A stretch of 64,000 bases of DNA from CAZDCD01 sp964503885 (GCA_964503885.1 CAZDCD010000004.1:62001-126000); one strand, 5' to 3'. Counted from the first letter of the stretch, positions 8,784 through 17,139 are shown. Notes: generated by a model not told the origin, from the sequence alone. Numbers and translations: made by a program.

Positions 8784-10082
8784 ATGATCAGTAACCATTT
8801 AAAAAAGGATGCATATACATTATTGATTTTTACGATACTAGTCTTAACTGAGCTGATATCCTTTGGTCAGGTTAAGGCCGGTCACGATATTGTGGTAGCC
8901 GCTGACGGAAGCGGAGATTTCAGATCGATTTCAGATGCACTGGAATCATTACCCATGTATAATTACGAGAGGGTGATCGTTTTTATAAAAAATGGCATAT
9001 ACAACGAAAAGTTGCGTATCGACTGTGATTACGTAACCCTCCTCGGGGAATCACGCGACAGTGTTTTCATTGAATACAGCCAGCTGAGATACGACTGGCA
9101 GAAGATGCCGGATTATACGGGTCCTGCTGTTGTTAATATCTATGCCGATGATATTATTCTAAAGAACCTTATTATTAAGAATACACAGCCACTGACAGGC
9201 CCACATGCATTTGCTATTTATGGTACGGGCACAAGAACCGTTTTGTTAAACTGCAGCTTAATAAGCAAAGGAGGGGATACGGTTTCTTTATGGAACTATA
9301 AACAAGGTATGTACTACCATTCAGATTGTTTTTTTGAAGGAGCGGTTGATTTTGTCTGTCCCAGAGGATGGTGTTTTATACGGGATTCAAAATTCTTCGA
9401 AGTTAAAAATACAGCTTCTATCTGGCATGCGGCAGTCAACAATCCCGATCAGAAGTTTGTACTGGTTAACTGCACATTCAACGGGGTAAAAGGCTTTAAG
9501 TTGGGCAGGCATCACTACGATGCAGCCTTTTATCTTTTAAATTGCACCTTTTCCGATTCAATGAATGATGAACCTATTGAACACGTAATATATAAGGACG
9601 ATCCGGAAAAAAACAGGCCGTATTTTTACGGTGACAGGTATTATTTTTTTAGCTGCCATCGATCCGGGGGCGATTATTCATGGTTCAAAGACAATACAGA
9701 TAGATGGCCGGACGGAGTTGCTCCGGGAAAAATCGATGCGTTGTGGACATTCGACGGAAAATGGTGTCCTGAGGATACAACACCATTGGCTGTTTCAGGA
9801 TATGCCCTTAGCGGCAATGATCTGTTTCTTTATTTTAATGAGTTAGTTGGCATCAGGGGTAATGTCGTACTAAAAACTATTTCCGGAAAACTCCTGAATT
9901 TTGAAATGGGAAGAGGAAGGGATATGGTAATATTTTCATGCGATTCGATACTCGGACCTGATGACTTCACCGGTGGCAGATGCCGGCTAATGTCTGGTGA
10001 GATTTATGCATTAAGGGCTACAGTTGATCACAGAAGAATAAGTGACTATCCGGATCTCGGATCTCTCCGACAGGTTCCCTGA
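8784..10082 (+). CDS. Divergent pectinesterase-like secreted protein (CE8 fold)
   Basis: 432-aa protein with an N-terminal hydrophobic signal (residues 11-29) and a right-handed beta-helix of the pectin methylesterase type. Recognisable family positions are ADGSGDFRSI, the G71-IYNE box, D189 in VDFV (catalytic Asp of DFIFG) and R242 in KLGRHHY (the LGRPW arginine). The QDTL box that carries the second catalytic Asp reads QGMY (174-177), so the acid/base pair is altered. The last 100 residues are an extra beta domain without a T9SS tail. It may be a pectin-binding or altered-activity esterase. Confidence 0.78.
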   Translation: MISNHLKKDAYTLLIFTILVLTELISFGQVKAGHDIVVAADGSGDFRSISDALESLPMYNYERVIVFIKNGIYNEKLRIDCDYVTLLGESRDSVFIEYSQLRYDWQKMPDYTGPAVVNIYADDIILKNLIIKNTQPLTGPHAFAIYGTGTRTVLLNCSLISKGGDTVSLWNYKQGMYYHSDCFFEGAVDFVCPRGWCFIRDSKFFEVKNTASIWHAAVNNPDQKFVLVNCTFNGVKGFKLGRHHYDAAFYLLNCTFSDSMNDEPIEHVIYKDDPEKNRPYFYGDRYYFFSCHRSGGDYSWFKDNTDRWPDGVAPGKIDALWTFDGKWCPEDTTPLAVSGYALSGNDLFLYFNELVGIRGNVVLKTISGKLLNFEMGRGRDMVIFSCDSILGPDDFTGGRCRLMSGEIYALRATVDHRRISDYPDLGSLRQVP

Positions 10083-10160
10083 AAATCAGGTTCCAAAGAA
10101 GGACAACCAATTCAAGTGATACTTGTTACTCCTTTAACCTGTTTATATGTATAATATTTC

Positions 10161-10168
10161 TATTTTTG
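10161..10168 (+). promoter_or_regulatory. Bacteroidota -7 box upstream of the Ste24-like protease
   Basis: TATTTTTG matches TAnnTTTG and lies 24 nt before the chosen ATG at 10193. The matching -33 element is not clear. It supports placing the start at 10193 rather than at the TTG inside this box (10166). Confidence 0.4.
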
Positions 10169-10192
10169 CACTTCAATTTTAACCATTTATTG

Positions 10193-11431
10193 ATGTTTAA
10201 TACCGTATTTTATATTATTGTTGCCATTATCCTTTTTAATTTCATCACCGAACGTGTGTTGAGTTATCTTAACTCAAGACATATGAATACCAAATTGCCC
10301 GATGAAGTTAAAGACGTGTATGATGAGGAGCAGTATAAAAAATCTCAGTTATACAAAAAGGTGAACGATAAATTTTCTGTACTGACCAGCTCCTTCAGTT
10401 TGATCATCATTTTACTGATGCTGTTCCTGGGTGGGTTCATTTTCACCGACCAACTTGTCAGACAATGGGTGAGTGGTCCTATACCAGTAGCTTTACTTTT
10501 TTTTGGACTACTTATGCTGGCATCCGATATTATGAACACACCTTTTTCGATATACGATACGTTTGTTATCGAAGAAAAATTCGGATTTAATAAAACCACG
10601 CCAAAAACTTTTCTTTTCGATAAAGTAAAGGGATGGCTCCTGGCAGCTATTATCGGAGGCGGATTATTATCCCTGATAATATGGTTTTACCAACAGACAA
10701 CCGGCATGTTCTGGGTTTATGCATGGCTGGCAATCAGCGCTTTTATGATTTTTATGACCATGTTCTATTCAACGCTGATCGTACCCTTATTCAATAAGCA
10801 GACTCCCCTTGAGGACGGAGAATTGAGGGCAGCCATTGAAAAATTTGCAGAAAATGCAGGGTTTAAACTCGATAATATCTTTGTCATTAACGGTTCAAAG
10901 CGCAGCACAAAAGCAAATGCCTATTTCAGCGGTCTCGGATCAAAAAAGCGTATTGTGCTTTATGATACATTAATTGATGATCTGAGCACCGATGAAGTGG
11001 TTGCCGTACTGGCACATGAAATAGGACACTATAAGAAAAAACACATCCTGGTAGGAATTATTACTGGAATTGTACAGACCGGAATAACCTTGTATATATT
11101 CTCATTTTTCGTAGACAGTCCCGAACTTTCCATGGCGCTTGGAGCAAGTAAACCGAGTTTTCACATGGGACTTATCGCATTTGGTATATTGTACAGTCCC
11201 ATTTCAGTGGTTACGGGATTACTGATGAATGTCTTTTCCAGGAAAAACGAGTATGCAGCCGACAGCTATGCAGCCGGATTCAATTTACACCATGAATTGA
11301 TTTCGGCCCTGAAGAAACTGTCATCGAAAAATCTTACAAATCTTACACCGCATCCGGCGTATGTATTTTTCCATTATTCCCATCCTACCCTCTTACAGCG
11401 TATAAGGGCATTAAGTCACAGGGATAAATGA
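10193..11431 (+). CDS. Ste24-like (CAAX prenyl protease 1) M48 membrane metallopeptidase
   Basis: Integral-membrane zinc protease of the M48A/Ste24 group, 412 aa. Hydrophobic segments occur near residues 3-18, 64-85, 97-112, 148-165 and 175-195, and two more follow the active site. HEIGH is at 275-279 with the third ligand in the later NEYAADSYAAG. The NGSKRSTKANAYFSG block matches the Ste24 substrate-binding region. The role is probably membrane-protein or peptide processing; prenylated substrates are unlikely in bacteria. An upstream TTG frame start overlaps the -7 box and is rejected. Confidence 0.92.
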   Translation: MFNTVFYIIVAIILFNFITERVLSYLNSRHMNTKLPDEVKDVYDEEQYKKSQLYKKVNDKFSVLTSSFSLIIILLMLFLGGFIFTDQLVRQWVSGPIPVALLFFGLLMLASDIMNTPFSIYDTFVIEEKFGFNKTTPKTFLFDKVKGWLLAAIIGGGLLSLIIWFYQQTTGMFWVYAWLAISAFMIFMTMFYSTLIVPLFNKQTPLEDGELRAAIEKFAENAGFKLDNIFVINGSKRSTKANAYFSGLGSKKRIVLYDTLIDDLSTDEVVAVLAHEIGHYKKKHILVGIITGIVQTGITLYIFSFFVDSPELSMALGASKPSFHMGLIAFGILYSPISVVTGLLMNVFSRKNEYAADSYAAGFNLHHELISALKKLSSKNLTNLTPHPAYVFFHYSHPTLLQRIRALSHRDK

Positions 11432-11496
11432 GCAAAAAAAACTTCTTCATGATCATAACACTAAACATGAAACACTGAACACGAAACTTATAACAT

Positions 11497-11569
11497 GCCT
11501 CTTTAGCTCAGCCGGTAGAGCAGCTCATTCGTAATGAGCAGGTCGTGGGTTCGAGTCCCATGAGAGGCT
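11497..11569 (+). tRNA. tRNA-Thr (anticodon CGT)
   Basis: Complete cloverleaf: acceptor GCCTCTT/GAGAGGC, D arm GCTC-loop-GAGC, anticodon stem GCTCA/TGAGC with loop TTCGTAA (anticodon CGT), T arm with GTTCGAG. The discriminator base is T and CCA is not encoded, as is usual in Bacteroidota. Confidence 0.96.
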
Positions 11570-11685
11570 CATTTTGGTCATTTGTATTTCTTGTTTTCAT
11601 AATATGAAAACTATTGGTAATTTTGGTGTAAAGCATTCGGTTATCAGTATTTGGTGATGTACAACACAGAACACTGAACACGAAA

Positions 11686-11704
11686 CCTGCCTAGTGTAGG
11701 CAGG
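11686..11704. repeat. Short hairpin of the CCTGCC family between two tRNA genes
   Basis: Perfect inverted repeat CCTGCCTA-gtg-TAGGCAGG. It shares the CCTGCC/GGCAGG core with hairpins at 13638-13661 and 56373-56398, so it may belong to an interspersed palindrome family. Just upstream, a 17-nt sequence (AACACTGAACACGAAAC) occurs at 11471-11487 and again at 11670-11686, each shortly before a tRNA. Confidence 0.6.
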
Positions 11705-11724
11705 CACCAAACACGGAACAACAA

Positions 11725-11797
11725 GCGGTAGTAGCTCAGTTGGTAGAGCGTGAGCTTCCCAAGCTCAAGGTCGCGGGTTCGAGACCCGTTTACCGCT
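11725..11797 (+). tRNA. tRNA-Gly (anticodon CCC)
   Basis: Cloverleaf with acceptor GCGGTAG/TTACCGC (one G-U pair), D arm GCTC/GAGC, anticodon stem TGAGC/GCTCA with loop TTCCCAA (anticodon CCC), T arm GCGGG/CCCGT around TTCGAGA, and discriminator T as expected for Gly. A small hairpin, GAACCT-aac-AGGTTC (11809-11823), follows without a T run. The rest of the stretch to 12042 shows no gene. Confidence 0.96.
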
Positions 11798-12042
11798 CAC
11801 ATTAATTGGAACCTAACAGGTTCAGACATGGGTATCTCTGACATTTTGAGCGGAATAGTGACCAGTAAACAGGAATCAGCAATCAGTTAAGTGGCATGCA
11901 GCATAAGGTACGTTCCTAAATTCCGGTTCGTAACCTTGAACTTGCTTGCTCTGCCTGTCGCCAGCCTGCCGAAAGCATTAGATACCCGTTACGCTCCGAT
12001 ATCGAGCATCTGGTCTCGGGCATGAGACATGGAGAGGATATA

Positions 12043-13275
12043 TTACCTGATAACGAACTTTACTGTTTCTCTACCTTGATTATACAATGCGGTTAGGAAA
12101 TATACCCCTCCGGATAAGCGGGAAATATCCACAGGAGCCGAAGTATCAATCAGGCTTTCCGGAAATACGGTTTTACCAAGACTATCAAATATACTTATTG
12201 TAAGCGTTTCTTCCTTACTCCTTATATATAAGAATCCGTTCGCAGGGACAGGGAATACGCTAATTTCCGGATCCAATCTTTTTTCACCGATTTGTGATAT
12301 TGATTGATTGATTGTAACATCAAACACTGTTTGTTCGATTGCATAACCGTCATTTTCGGCCGCTTCCAGAATGACTTTGGCCGTACCTGATTTTCCCGGT
12401 AAAGGAGCAATCCTTATTCTAATGGTGTTGCTTCCCGATGACATCATCACTTCCGGATTCGTCAAAATACTTGTTTTAGAGCTAAGTGCACGTATGCTTA
12501 GGCCTTTACCATTTTCATCTATAACATCAACATCGATCCCCATGGCTGTATCGTTATCATTCATGGTAATATCCGGCACCGGTGATATTGATATGGCATT
12601 GGTATCATCGATGTACTTCACACATCGAAGCATTTCATTCCCAAACTGATCAAAACCCAGTGTGTGTCCAATTCCCTGAACGATTACAAGATTTACATCG
12701 GCACCATGTGTCATAAGGCTGTCATATAGATTAAGGATTGTACTATAATTCGGATCACTTGTTCCTATGGAGAGAACGGTGGGTATATCGGAATCAAAAT
12801 TAATTTCATTACCGTTTATGCTTGTGAACCAGGGAGCCCACGGAAATATTCCTTTAAACGGATATATTTCATCGAGTCCCATCCTCAAAGCAAAATTTCC
12901 GTTACATGACATTCCCGTAAGGTAAACTTCATTTTCATCAATACTAAAAAGATGGAGTGCCGTATCAATCGAGGCAGTGATAAAAGCTGCATTGGTCATC
13001 TCCTGCGAAGAATTGTCGGGACATGCAATGATCATCTTCATACTGTCACAAACCGATGCCATAGCATTGCAATACTGACTGCTTGTACCGCCACAATAAT
13101 GCAGCGCTACAATTAAGGGATAACTGTTACCGGGGTCATAATCTGAAGGGAGATTAATGCATAATTTGTGTTCCGTTCCATTTACCACAATGCTGGTATC
13201 CGAACGTGTGGCAGATTTAACTGTCGAAATGCCAAAAAGTACTACGAAGCAATACAGAGCTAAAGCCTTTTTCAT
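12043..13275 (-). CDS. T9SS-secreted alpha/beta-hydrolase esterase (PHB depolymerase/feruloyl-esterase type)
   Basis: 410-aa secreted protein with a signal peptide (about 1-21). The catalytic domain (25-230) resembles esterase D/PHB-depolymerase-like polysaccharide esterases: LHYCGGTS oxyanion region, nucleophile S123 in TGMSCNG, D174 in GTSDPNY and H204 in GIGHTLG. The nucleophile elbow reads G-x-S-x-N instead of G-x-S-x-G. A beta domain follows, then a T9SS type A sorting domain (VFPVPANGFLYI to KFVIR). The likely role is removing acyl groups from plant or algal polysaccharides outside the cell. The substrate is unknown. Confidence 0.85.
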   Translation of the reverse strand: MKKALALYCFVVLFGISTVKSATRSDTSIVVNGTEHKLCINLPSDYDPGNSYPLIVALHYCGGTSSQYCNAMASVCDSMKMIIACPDNSSQEMTNAAFITASIDTALHLFSIDENEVYLTGMSCNGNFALRMGLDEIYPFKGIFPWAPWFTSINGNEINFDSDIPTVLSIGTSDPNYSTILNLYDSLMTHGADVNLVIVQGIGHTLGFDQFGNEMLRCVKYIDDTNAISISPVPDITMNDNDTAMGIDVDVIDENGKGLSIRALSSKTSILTNPEVMMSSGSNTIRIRIAPLPGKSGTAKVILEAAENDGYAIEQTVFDVTINQSISQIGEKRLDPEISVFPVPANGFLYIRSKEETLTISIFDSLGKTVFPESLIDTSAPVDISRLSGGVYFLTALYNQGRETVKFVIR

Positions 13276-13698
13276 GATTTGATGGTTTTGGTGAGTGATT
13301 GATCATTATTTCTTGTATAAATAATTGACCACAAAAGTGAAATATACCCTAACCGGAATATATAATTACTGTGTTATCCAGGTATTTGAAGAAACCAAAA
13401 CCAAAAGGAATCCGGAAGAGAAGATAAAGCAACTTTTATTGTTGCAGAAGCCCATCATGCTTCAAACAACCGGTAAATTGCTGGCAATATACCTGATCAG
13501 GATCTTCGTTGCACTCCAGTTTGGTAAAGGGTGACAAGGGAGTAAAAGCTGCAGGAGTGACAGTAGCAGCAGCAGTTTTTGAATGTTAAGCCCGTCTTCG
13601 GCCGATAGATTCAGCGTTGCGTGTTCAGGGTTCAGAGCCTGCCTGCATGCCGACAGGCAGGAAATTTCCGCTGCACTCCAGTATCTAGAATCCGGCAA
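13276..13698. other. Non-coding stretch with one hairpin
   Basis: 423 nt without a convincing gene. The open frames here are short, have unusual composition and overlap the hairpin. The only structure seen is the inverted repeat at 13638-13661. An 11-nt sequence, TGCACTCCAGT, occurs twice (about 13509 and 13672). Confidence 0.6.
13638..13661. repeat. CCTGCCTG hairpin, interspersed family
   Basis: Perfect 8-bp inverted repeat CCTGCCTG/CAGGCAGG around an 8-nt loop. It lies between the esterase start and the GH43 stop. The core is the same as at 11686 and 56373. Confidence 0.65.
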
Positions 13699-14703
13699 TC
13701 ACCGGTATGCATCAATAGTTTCGATGGTCCCGTCAGGCTTGTACTTCAGTTCGGCGACCTTCACGCATCTGAGATGTGTCTGACCACCCGAAAGTGTGCT
13801 GTCGTGATAAAAAAGGTACCATTTTCCCTTAAACTCCATGATGGAATGGTGGTTTGTCCATCCGATCACAGGATTCAGTACTACACCTTTATAAGTAAAC
13901 GGACCATAAGGATTATCAGCAACTGCATAGCAGATATAATGGGTATCACCGGTTGAATAGGAGAAATAGTATTTCCCGTTGTATTTGTGCATCCATGAAG
14001 CTTCAAAGAATCGCCTGTCATGGTCACCTGCAAGCAATTTTTTGCCGTTTTCATCAAGGATGACCACATCTCTTGGATCTTCTTCGAATTCAAGCATATC
14101 ACCTGTGAGTCTTGCAACTTTTGCACACAATGCGGTTTCATTGTCTGCCGGTTCAAGATCGGTAGGTGCCTTAACGTTTTCAACAAACTTACCTGTCTGC
14201 CACCGCTGAAGCTGACCTCCCCAGATGCCGCCAAAATACATATAGGCTTTTCCATCGTCATCGACAAATACAGCAGGATCGATGCTAAAACTCTTTTTGA
14301 TGGCTTCGGGTTGTGCTTTAAAAGGGCCTGCAGGTGTTTTGGCTGTCGCCACACCGATTTTGAATGCTCCTTTTTTATCCTTTGCAGGAAAATAGAAATA
14401 ATAGGTCCCGTTTTTATAAGCTGCATCCGGCGCCCACATTTGTTTGCCGGCCCAGGGCACATCTTTAATATGCAGCGCCACGCCATGATCGGTGGTCTTG
14501 CCGTCAGGAGTATCCATGGATAATACATGGTAATCCTCCATGCCGAAATGGCCCCCGAAATCATCTTCAGGAAGGCCTGCGTCGATATCGTGCGAGGGAT
14601 AAATATAGATTTTCCCTTCGAAATTATGGGCTGACGGGTCGGCTGTATAAATATGGGTGACCAGCGGTTCAGAGATCGGTTGTAGTTTTTTTTCTTCTGC
14701 CAT
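13699..14703 (-). CDS. Glycoside hydrolase family 43 enzyme, no signal peptide
   Basis: 334-aa five-bladed beta-propeller hydrolase of family GH43 (beta-xylosidase / alpha-L-arabinofuranosidase type). The three catalytic acids are visible: D22 in TADPSAH (base), D142 in SIDPAVFVDDDG (pKa modulator) and E234 in FFEASWMH (acid). WAPDAAYKNGTYYFYFPA is the usual second-blade motif. The N-terminus MAEEKKLQPI has no signal, so it should act in the cytoplasm on imported oligosaccharides, unlike the exported esterase next to it. The exact sugar cannot be read from the sequence. Confidence 0.9.
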   Translation of the reverse strand: MAEEKKLQPISEPLVTHIYTADPSAHNFEGKIYIYPSHDIDAGLPEDDFGGHFGMEDYHVLSMDTPDGKTTDHGVALHIKDVPWAGKQMWAPDAAYKNGTYYFYFPAKDKKGAFKIGVATAKTPAGPFKAQPEAIKKSFSIDPAVFVDDDGKAYMYFGGIWGGQLQRWQTGKFVENVKAPTDLEPADNETALCAKVARLTGDMLEFEEDPRDVVILDENGKKLLAGDHDRRFFEASWMHKYNGKYYFSYSTGDTHYICYAVADNPYGPFTYKGVVLNPVIGWTNHHSIMEFKGKWYLFYHDSTLSGGQTHLRCVKVAELKYKPDGTIETIDAYR

Positions 14704-14780
14704 AATGCTTGTTTTTGAGTGAATACCTGATTAATGAATTCCCTGACGGGTGCTCAAAAATAATGAATTTACACCACAGA

Positions 14781-15601
14781 TCAGGGATAAAATCCGGAAT
14801 TTTCCTGGTGATTTTCGATAACCTCTGAATTTTCGGGTATTTTATTCCGGGCGGCATACCATGCATTGTATTCAATCGCCATCCTGATGACGTCATCCTT
14901 CGATAATGATTCGTCGCTGTTTTTTAATTCTGAAATGATTTCCGGACAGTCGTTCACAAATTCCGGAAGAAAGTCCCTGTAAGAATAGAACAGTTCTTTT
15001 GACTTTTCACCCCGCACAATGACCAGTCTGGCAGTTTTGACCATGACTGTTCCATAAAGGGCAGGTACAGGTGCACTTTCATTAATCAGGTTTACACTAA
15101 TTTCACCTTTTAACACAGGTTGTAGGAGATAATTTTTTTTGCCAAGCCTTGTATTTTCATAATAGCCGGAGCGCCTGCTGTACACCTTTTTTATTTCATT
15201 TACCGGTAACGTGCTAACGGGATTTTCATAAGCAAATCTAAATAGCACAGGTTGTGTGCCAAATAGTTTGGATTGTAAAAGGCATAACACCGTATCACCC
15301 TTTACAGTAATAATGCTATCCCATGTGTTTTTACCGTACGATCGATGTAAATCATCTTATTGAGATCCTCTCCCGATAGTGGTCTTTGATCATCCAAAAC
15401 CAATTCTTTCGTGCTGAGTTTGCTTCTCATTTTGCTATGCCTGATGAAACTATCTTCGATCTGCCTGAAATAAATATTAGTCAAGCTGATCTGAATTATT
15501 TCACACACAATCGTGTCACCCTTTCTTGTGATAAGCTTATCCTGGGAATAAGCCGCAGGCAAAACAACTCCGGCGAACAGGATAAATAAAAATGACTTCA
15601 T
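14781..15601 (-). pseudogene. Secreted protein gene interrupted by a 1-nt frameshift
   Basis: Two adjacent frames belong together. The first (15601-15302) has a signal peptide (MKSFLFILFAGVVLPAAYSQ) and starts DKLITRKGDTIVCEII; it ends in a nonsense tail THGIALLL. The second frame is open from 15356 and reads KNTWDSIITVKGDTVLC before a GTG at 15290, continuing to 14781. The two begin with the same motif (LITRKGDTIVC / IITVKGDTVLC), so the intact product would be a duplicated-domain envelope protein of about 273 aa. Adding one base to the five-A run at 15328-15332 (T on the plus strand) restores a single frame. It could be a real pseudogene or an assembly error. Function unknown. Confidence 0.7.
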
Positions 15602-15845
15602 CGCTACATATATTTATAACAAATATATAGAATACGGGGCGTTTAAAAGAAGCCAGAGCGCTTATTGATAAATATTGTTATAATGAATTGAATACCATAA
15701 TCTTTAATTCCAGGACATTAGTATTTATCGTATGAAAAATTTGCATTTTTTGCAAATACCGCTTATATATTTGCAAATTTTGCAACTTTTTCTTTTCCAA
15801 TGAATGCAAAATGTAAAAAGGGACATTTTGAATAGCGTCTGTTTA

Positions 15846-16112
15846 ATCTCAATCCTTGTTCTGATGGATGTGGGACGGTAAGTCTGGTCCAGGCACATTT
15901 AATTATCCGCATAATGCGGAGTTTCAATCCTTGTTCTGATGGATGTGGGACGGTAAGNNNNNNNNNNNNNNNNNNNNNNNNNNNNNNNNNNNNNNNNNNN
16001 NNNNNNNNNNNNNNNNNNNNNNNNNNNNNNNNNNNNNNNNNNNNNNNNNNNNNNNNNTTATCCGCATAATGCGGAGTTTCAATCCTTGTTCTGATGGATG
16101 TGGGACGGTAAG
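15846..16112 (-). CRISPR. CRISPR-like array remnant, three repeats, collapsed around an assembly gap
   Basis: Three copies of a 37-nt repeat at 15846-15882, 15921-15957 and 16076-16112. The first two are separated by a 38-nt spacer (period 75). Read on the minus strand the repeat ends in ATTGAAAC, the crRNA 5' handle of many type I-B and III systems, and it contains an internal ATCC/GGAT inverted pair. The leftmost copy differs only in its outer bases (ATC for GTT), as expected of a degenerate terminal repeat, so the leader should lie to the right (16113-16305, AT-rich). The number of further units is hidden by the N run. No cas gene is visible. It could also be another tandem repeat. Confidence 0.62.
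15958..16057. other. Assembly gap (100 N) inside the repeat array
   Basis: Exactly 100 N, the usual placeholder for a gap of unknown size. The 55 nt left of it (15903-15957) are identical to the 55 nt right of it (16058-16112), including 18 nt of spacer. This suggests a repeat tangle in a k=55 assembly graph rather than a missing gene. Confidence 0.9.
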
Positions 16113-16305
16113 CCGCCCATCTTTGTAACTTCTTTAAAATTAATACTTCTTATTAATTTTTGAACATCCCTTTTTTTTATTTTCAGCATGTCAATGAACC
16201 TGATTTTATAGTGTATTTTATGTTTTTCCGTAAAAATAATCATTTGGTTATCTTATTATTATGCCATATTCTCCAGCAGCTAAAAATAATCCTGTACCCG
16301 GATGC

Positions 16306-17028
16306 TTACTTTATGCATAGGTTCCGGTATGTGCAATTTATGCATCTTTCTTTATACCTTGTACTTTTAGGAAAAAAATTTTTTGAAATAATGGTATAAA
16401 TCTCAACAGCACACTGTTTGACCTTTTCCTTATCCTCTTCGGAAACGGTTACGCTTCCAATGCGTGCTACTTTGAAAAGACGGTTTTCCTTACTTTCGGG
16501 TTCAAAGCACCAGACCGATAAAAAATTGGTGGTAAAGGCAAAAGGCTCCACAAGTCTGTTGGTAATGTTCCCGCTATTGGCTGAATGGTATTGGTTCAGG
16601 AAAACCTGTTTTTTTTCTTTTATTGCACTGAACAGCCGGTGCACGTTTGCCGAATTCTCAAGCTTTATGATCACCTTGGCGACTCTTTCGGCATTGTAAA
16701 GGGAATAAAGCTTGCCAATAAGGTTCTGCTTTAAGACATTGTTGTCATCTATTGCATGAATGGCTTTGCTCAGAACCAGGGCTTCTTCCTCGCTGAAATA
16801 AAGCAGATCAGCAAGACTGCGGCCGTTGCAAAGATTAGTATCTATCCAGTACCTTCCCTTGGAATTTTCAACTACAAAACCCGCATCACGAAAGGTACTG
16901 ATATATCTTTCTATTGTTCTGATACTTAAACCAGTGTGGCTGCTTAGTTCCTCCTTGCTTCTTTTTACACCTGTTGTAAATAAAATGAGCAATTCGAGAA
17001 GGCGGCGCATTTTTTCCTGAGCCGGCAT
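16306..17028 (-). CDS. HTH-WYL transcriptional regulator with C-terminal Cys cluster
   Basis: 240-aa regulator. Residues 1-60 form a winged helix-turn-helix of the DeoR/YafY type (ELSSHTGLSIRTIERYISTFRDAGF). The middle and C-terminal part (about 130-215) matches a WYL-type ligand-binding domain (VEPFAFTTNFLSVWCFEPESKENRLFKVARIGSVTV). The last residues, ERCINCTYRNLCIK, form C229-x2-C232-x5-C238, like the C-terminal iron-sulfur or zinc cluster of Cas4/AddB-type proteins and unusual for a WYL regulator. It is transcribed toward the CRISPR-like array 193 nt downstream. Some WYL proteins are known to regulate CRISPR and other defence loci. Confidence 0.82.
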   Translation of the reverse strand: MPAQEKMRRLLELLILFTTGVKRSKEELSSHTGLSIRTIERYISTFRDAGFVVENSKGRYWIDTNLCNGRSLADLLYFSEEEALVLSKAIHAIDDNNVLKQNLIGKLYSLYNAERVAKVIIKLENSANVHRLFSAIKEKKQVFLNQYHSANSGNITNRLVEPFAFTTNFLSVWCFEPESKENRLFKVARIGSVTVSEEDKEKVKQCAVEIYTIISKNFFPKSTRYKERCINCTYRNLCIK

Positions 17029-17080
17029 TCGTGCAGATTAAAATTGTTATCAGCAAATTACGATAATTTTTTAAGAATTC

Positions 17081-17114
17081 AAACCCTAAGGGTTTTCGAA
17101 AACCCTTAGGGTTT
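17081..17114. repeat. Perfect 34-bp palindrome
   Basis: AAACCCTAAGGGTTTTC is followed at once by its exact reverse complement (centre between 17097 and 17098). Each half also holds the smaller palindrome CCCTAAGGG/CCCTTAGGG. It sits 53 nt upstream of the WYL regulator start and 47 nt before tRNA-Lys. It could be an operator for the regulator or a bidirectional terminator/hairpin. Confidence 0.85.
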
Positions 17115-17139
17115 TAGAATTTTTAAAAATAAATATTGC

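Noticed and set aside
11471..11686. 17-nt direct repeat as attachment sites of an integrated element
   Set aside because: Only about 180 nt lie between the copies and no integrase or phage gene is present.
13325..13534. 69-aa plus-strand frame between the esterase and GH43 genes
   Set aside because: Lys-rich start followed by low-complexity sequence; no recognisable features.
15943..16128. Plus-strand open frame through the array and the N run
   Set aside because: It exists only because N codons contain no stops; it spans the assembly gap and the repeats.
16160..16399. 79-aa plus-strand open frame in the presumed array leader
   Set aside because: It overlaps the 3' end of the WYL gene, is very hydrophobic and AT-driven, and shows no family features.
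15602..17028. cas genes next to the array
   Set aside because: No Cas1, Cas2, Cas10, helicase or RAMP-like protein is present within the window; the Cys tail of the WYL regulator alone is not a Cas4 nuclease.
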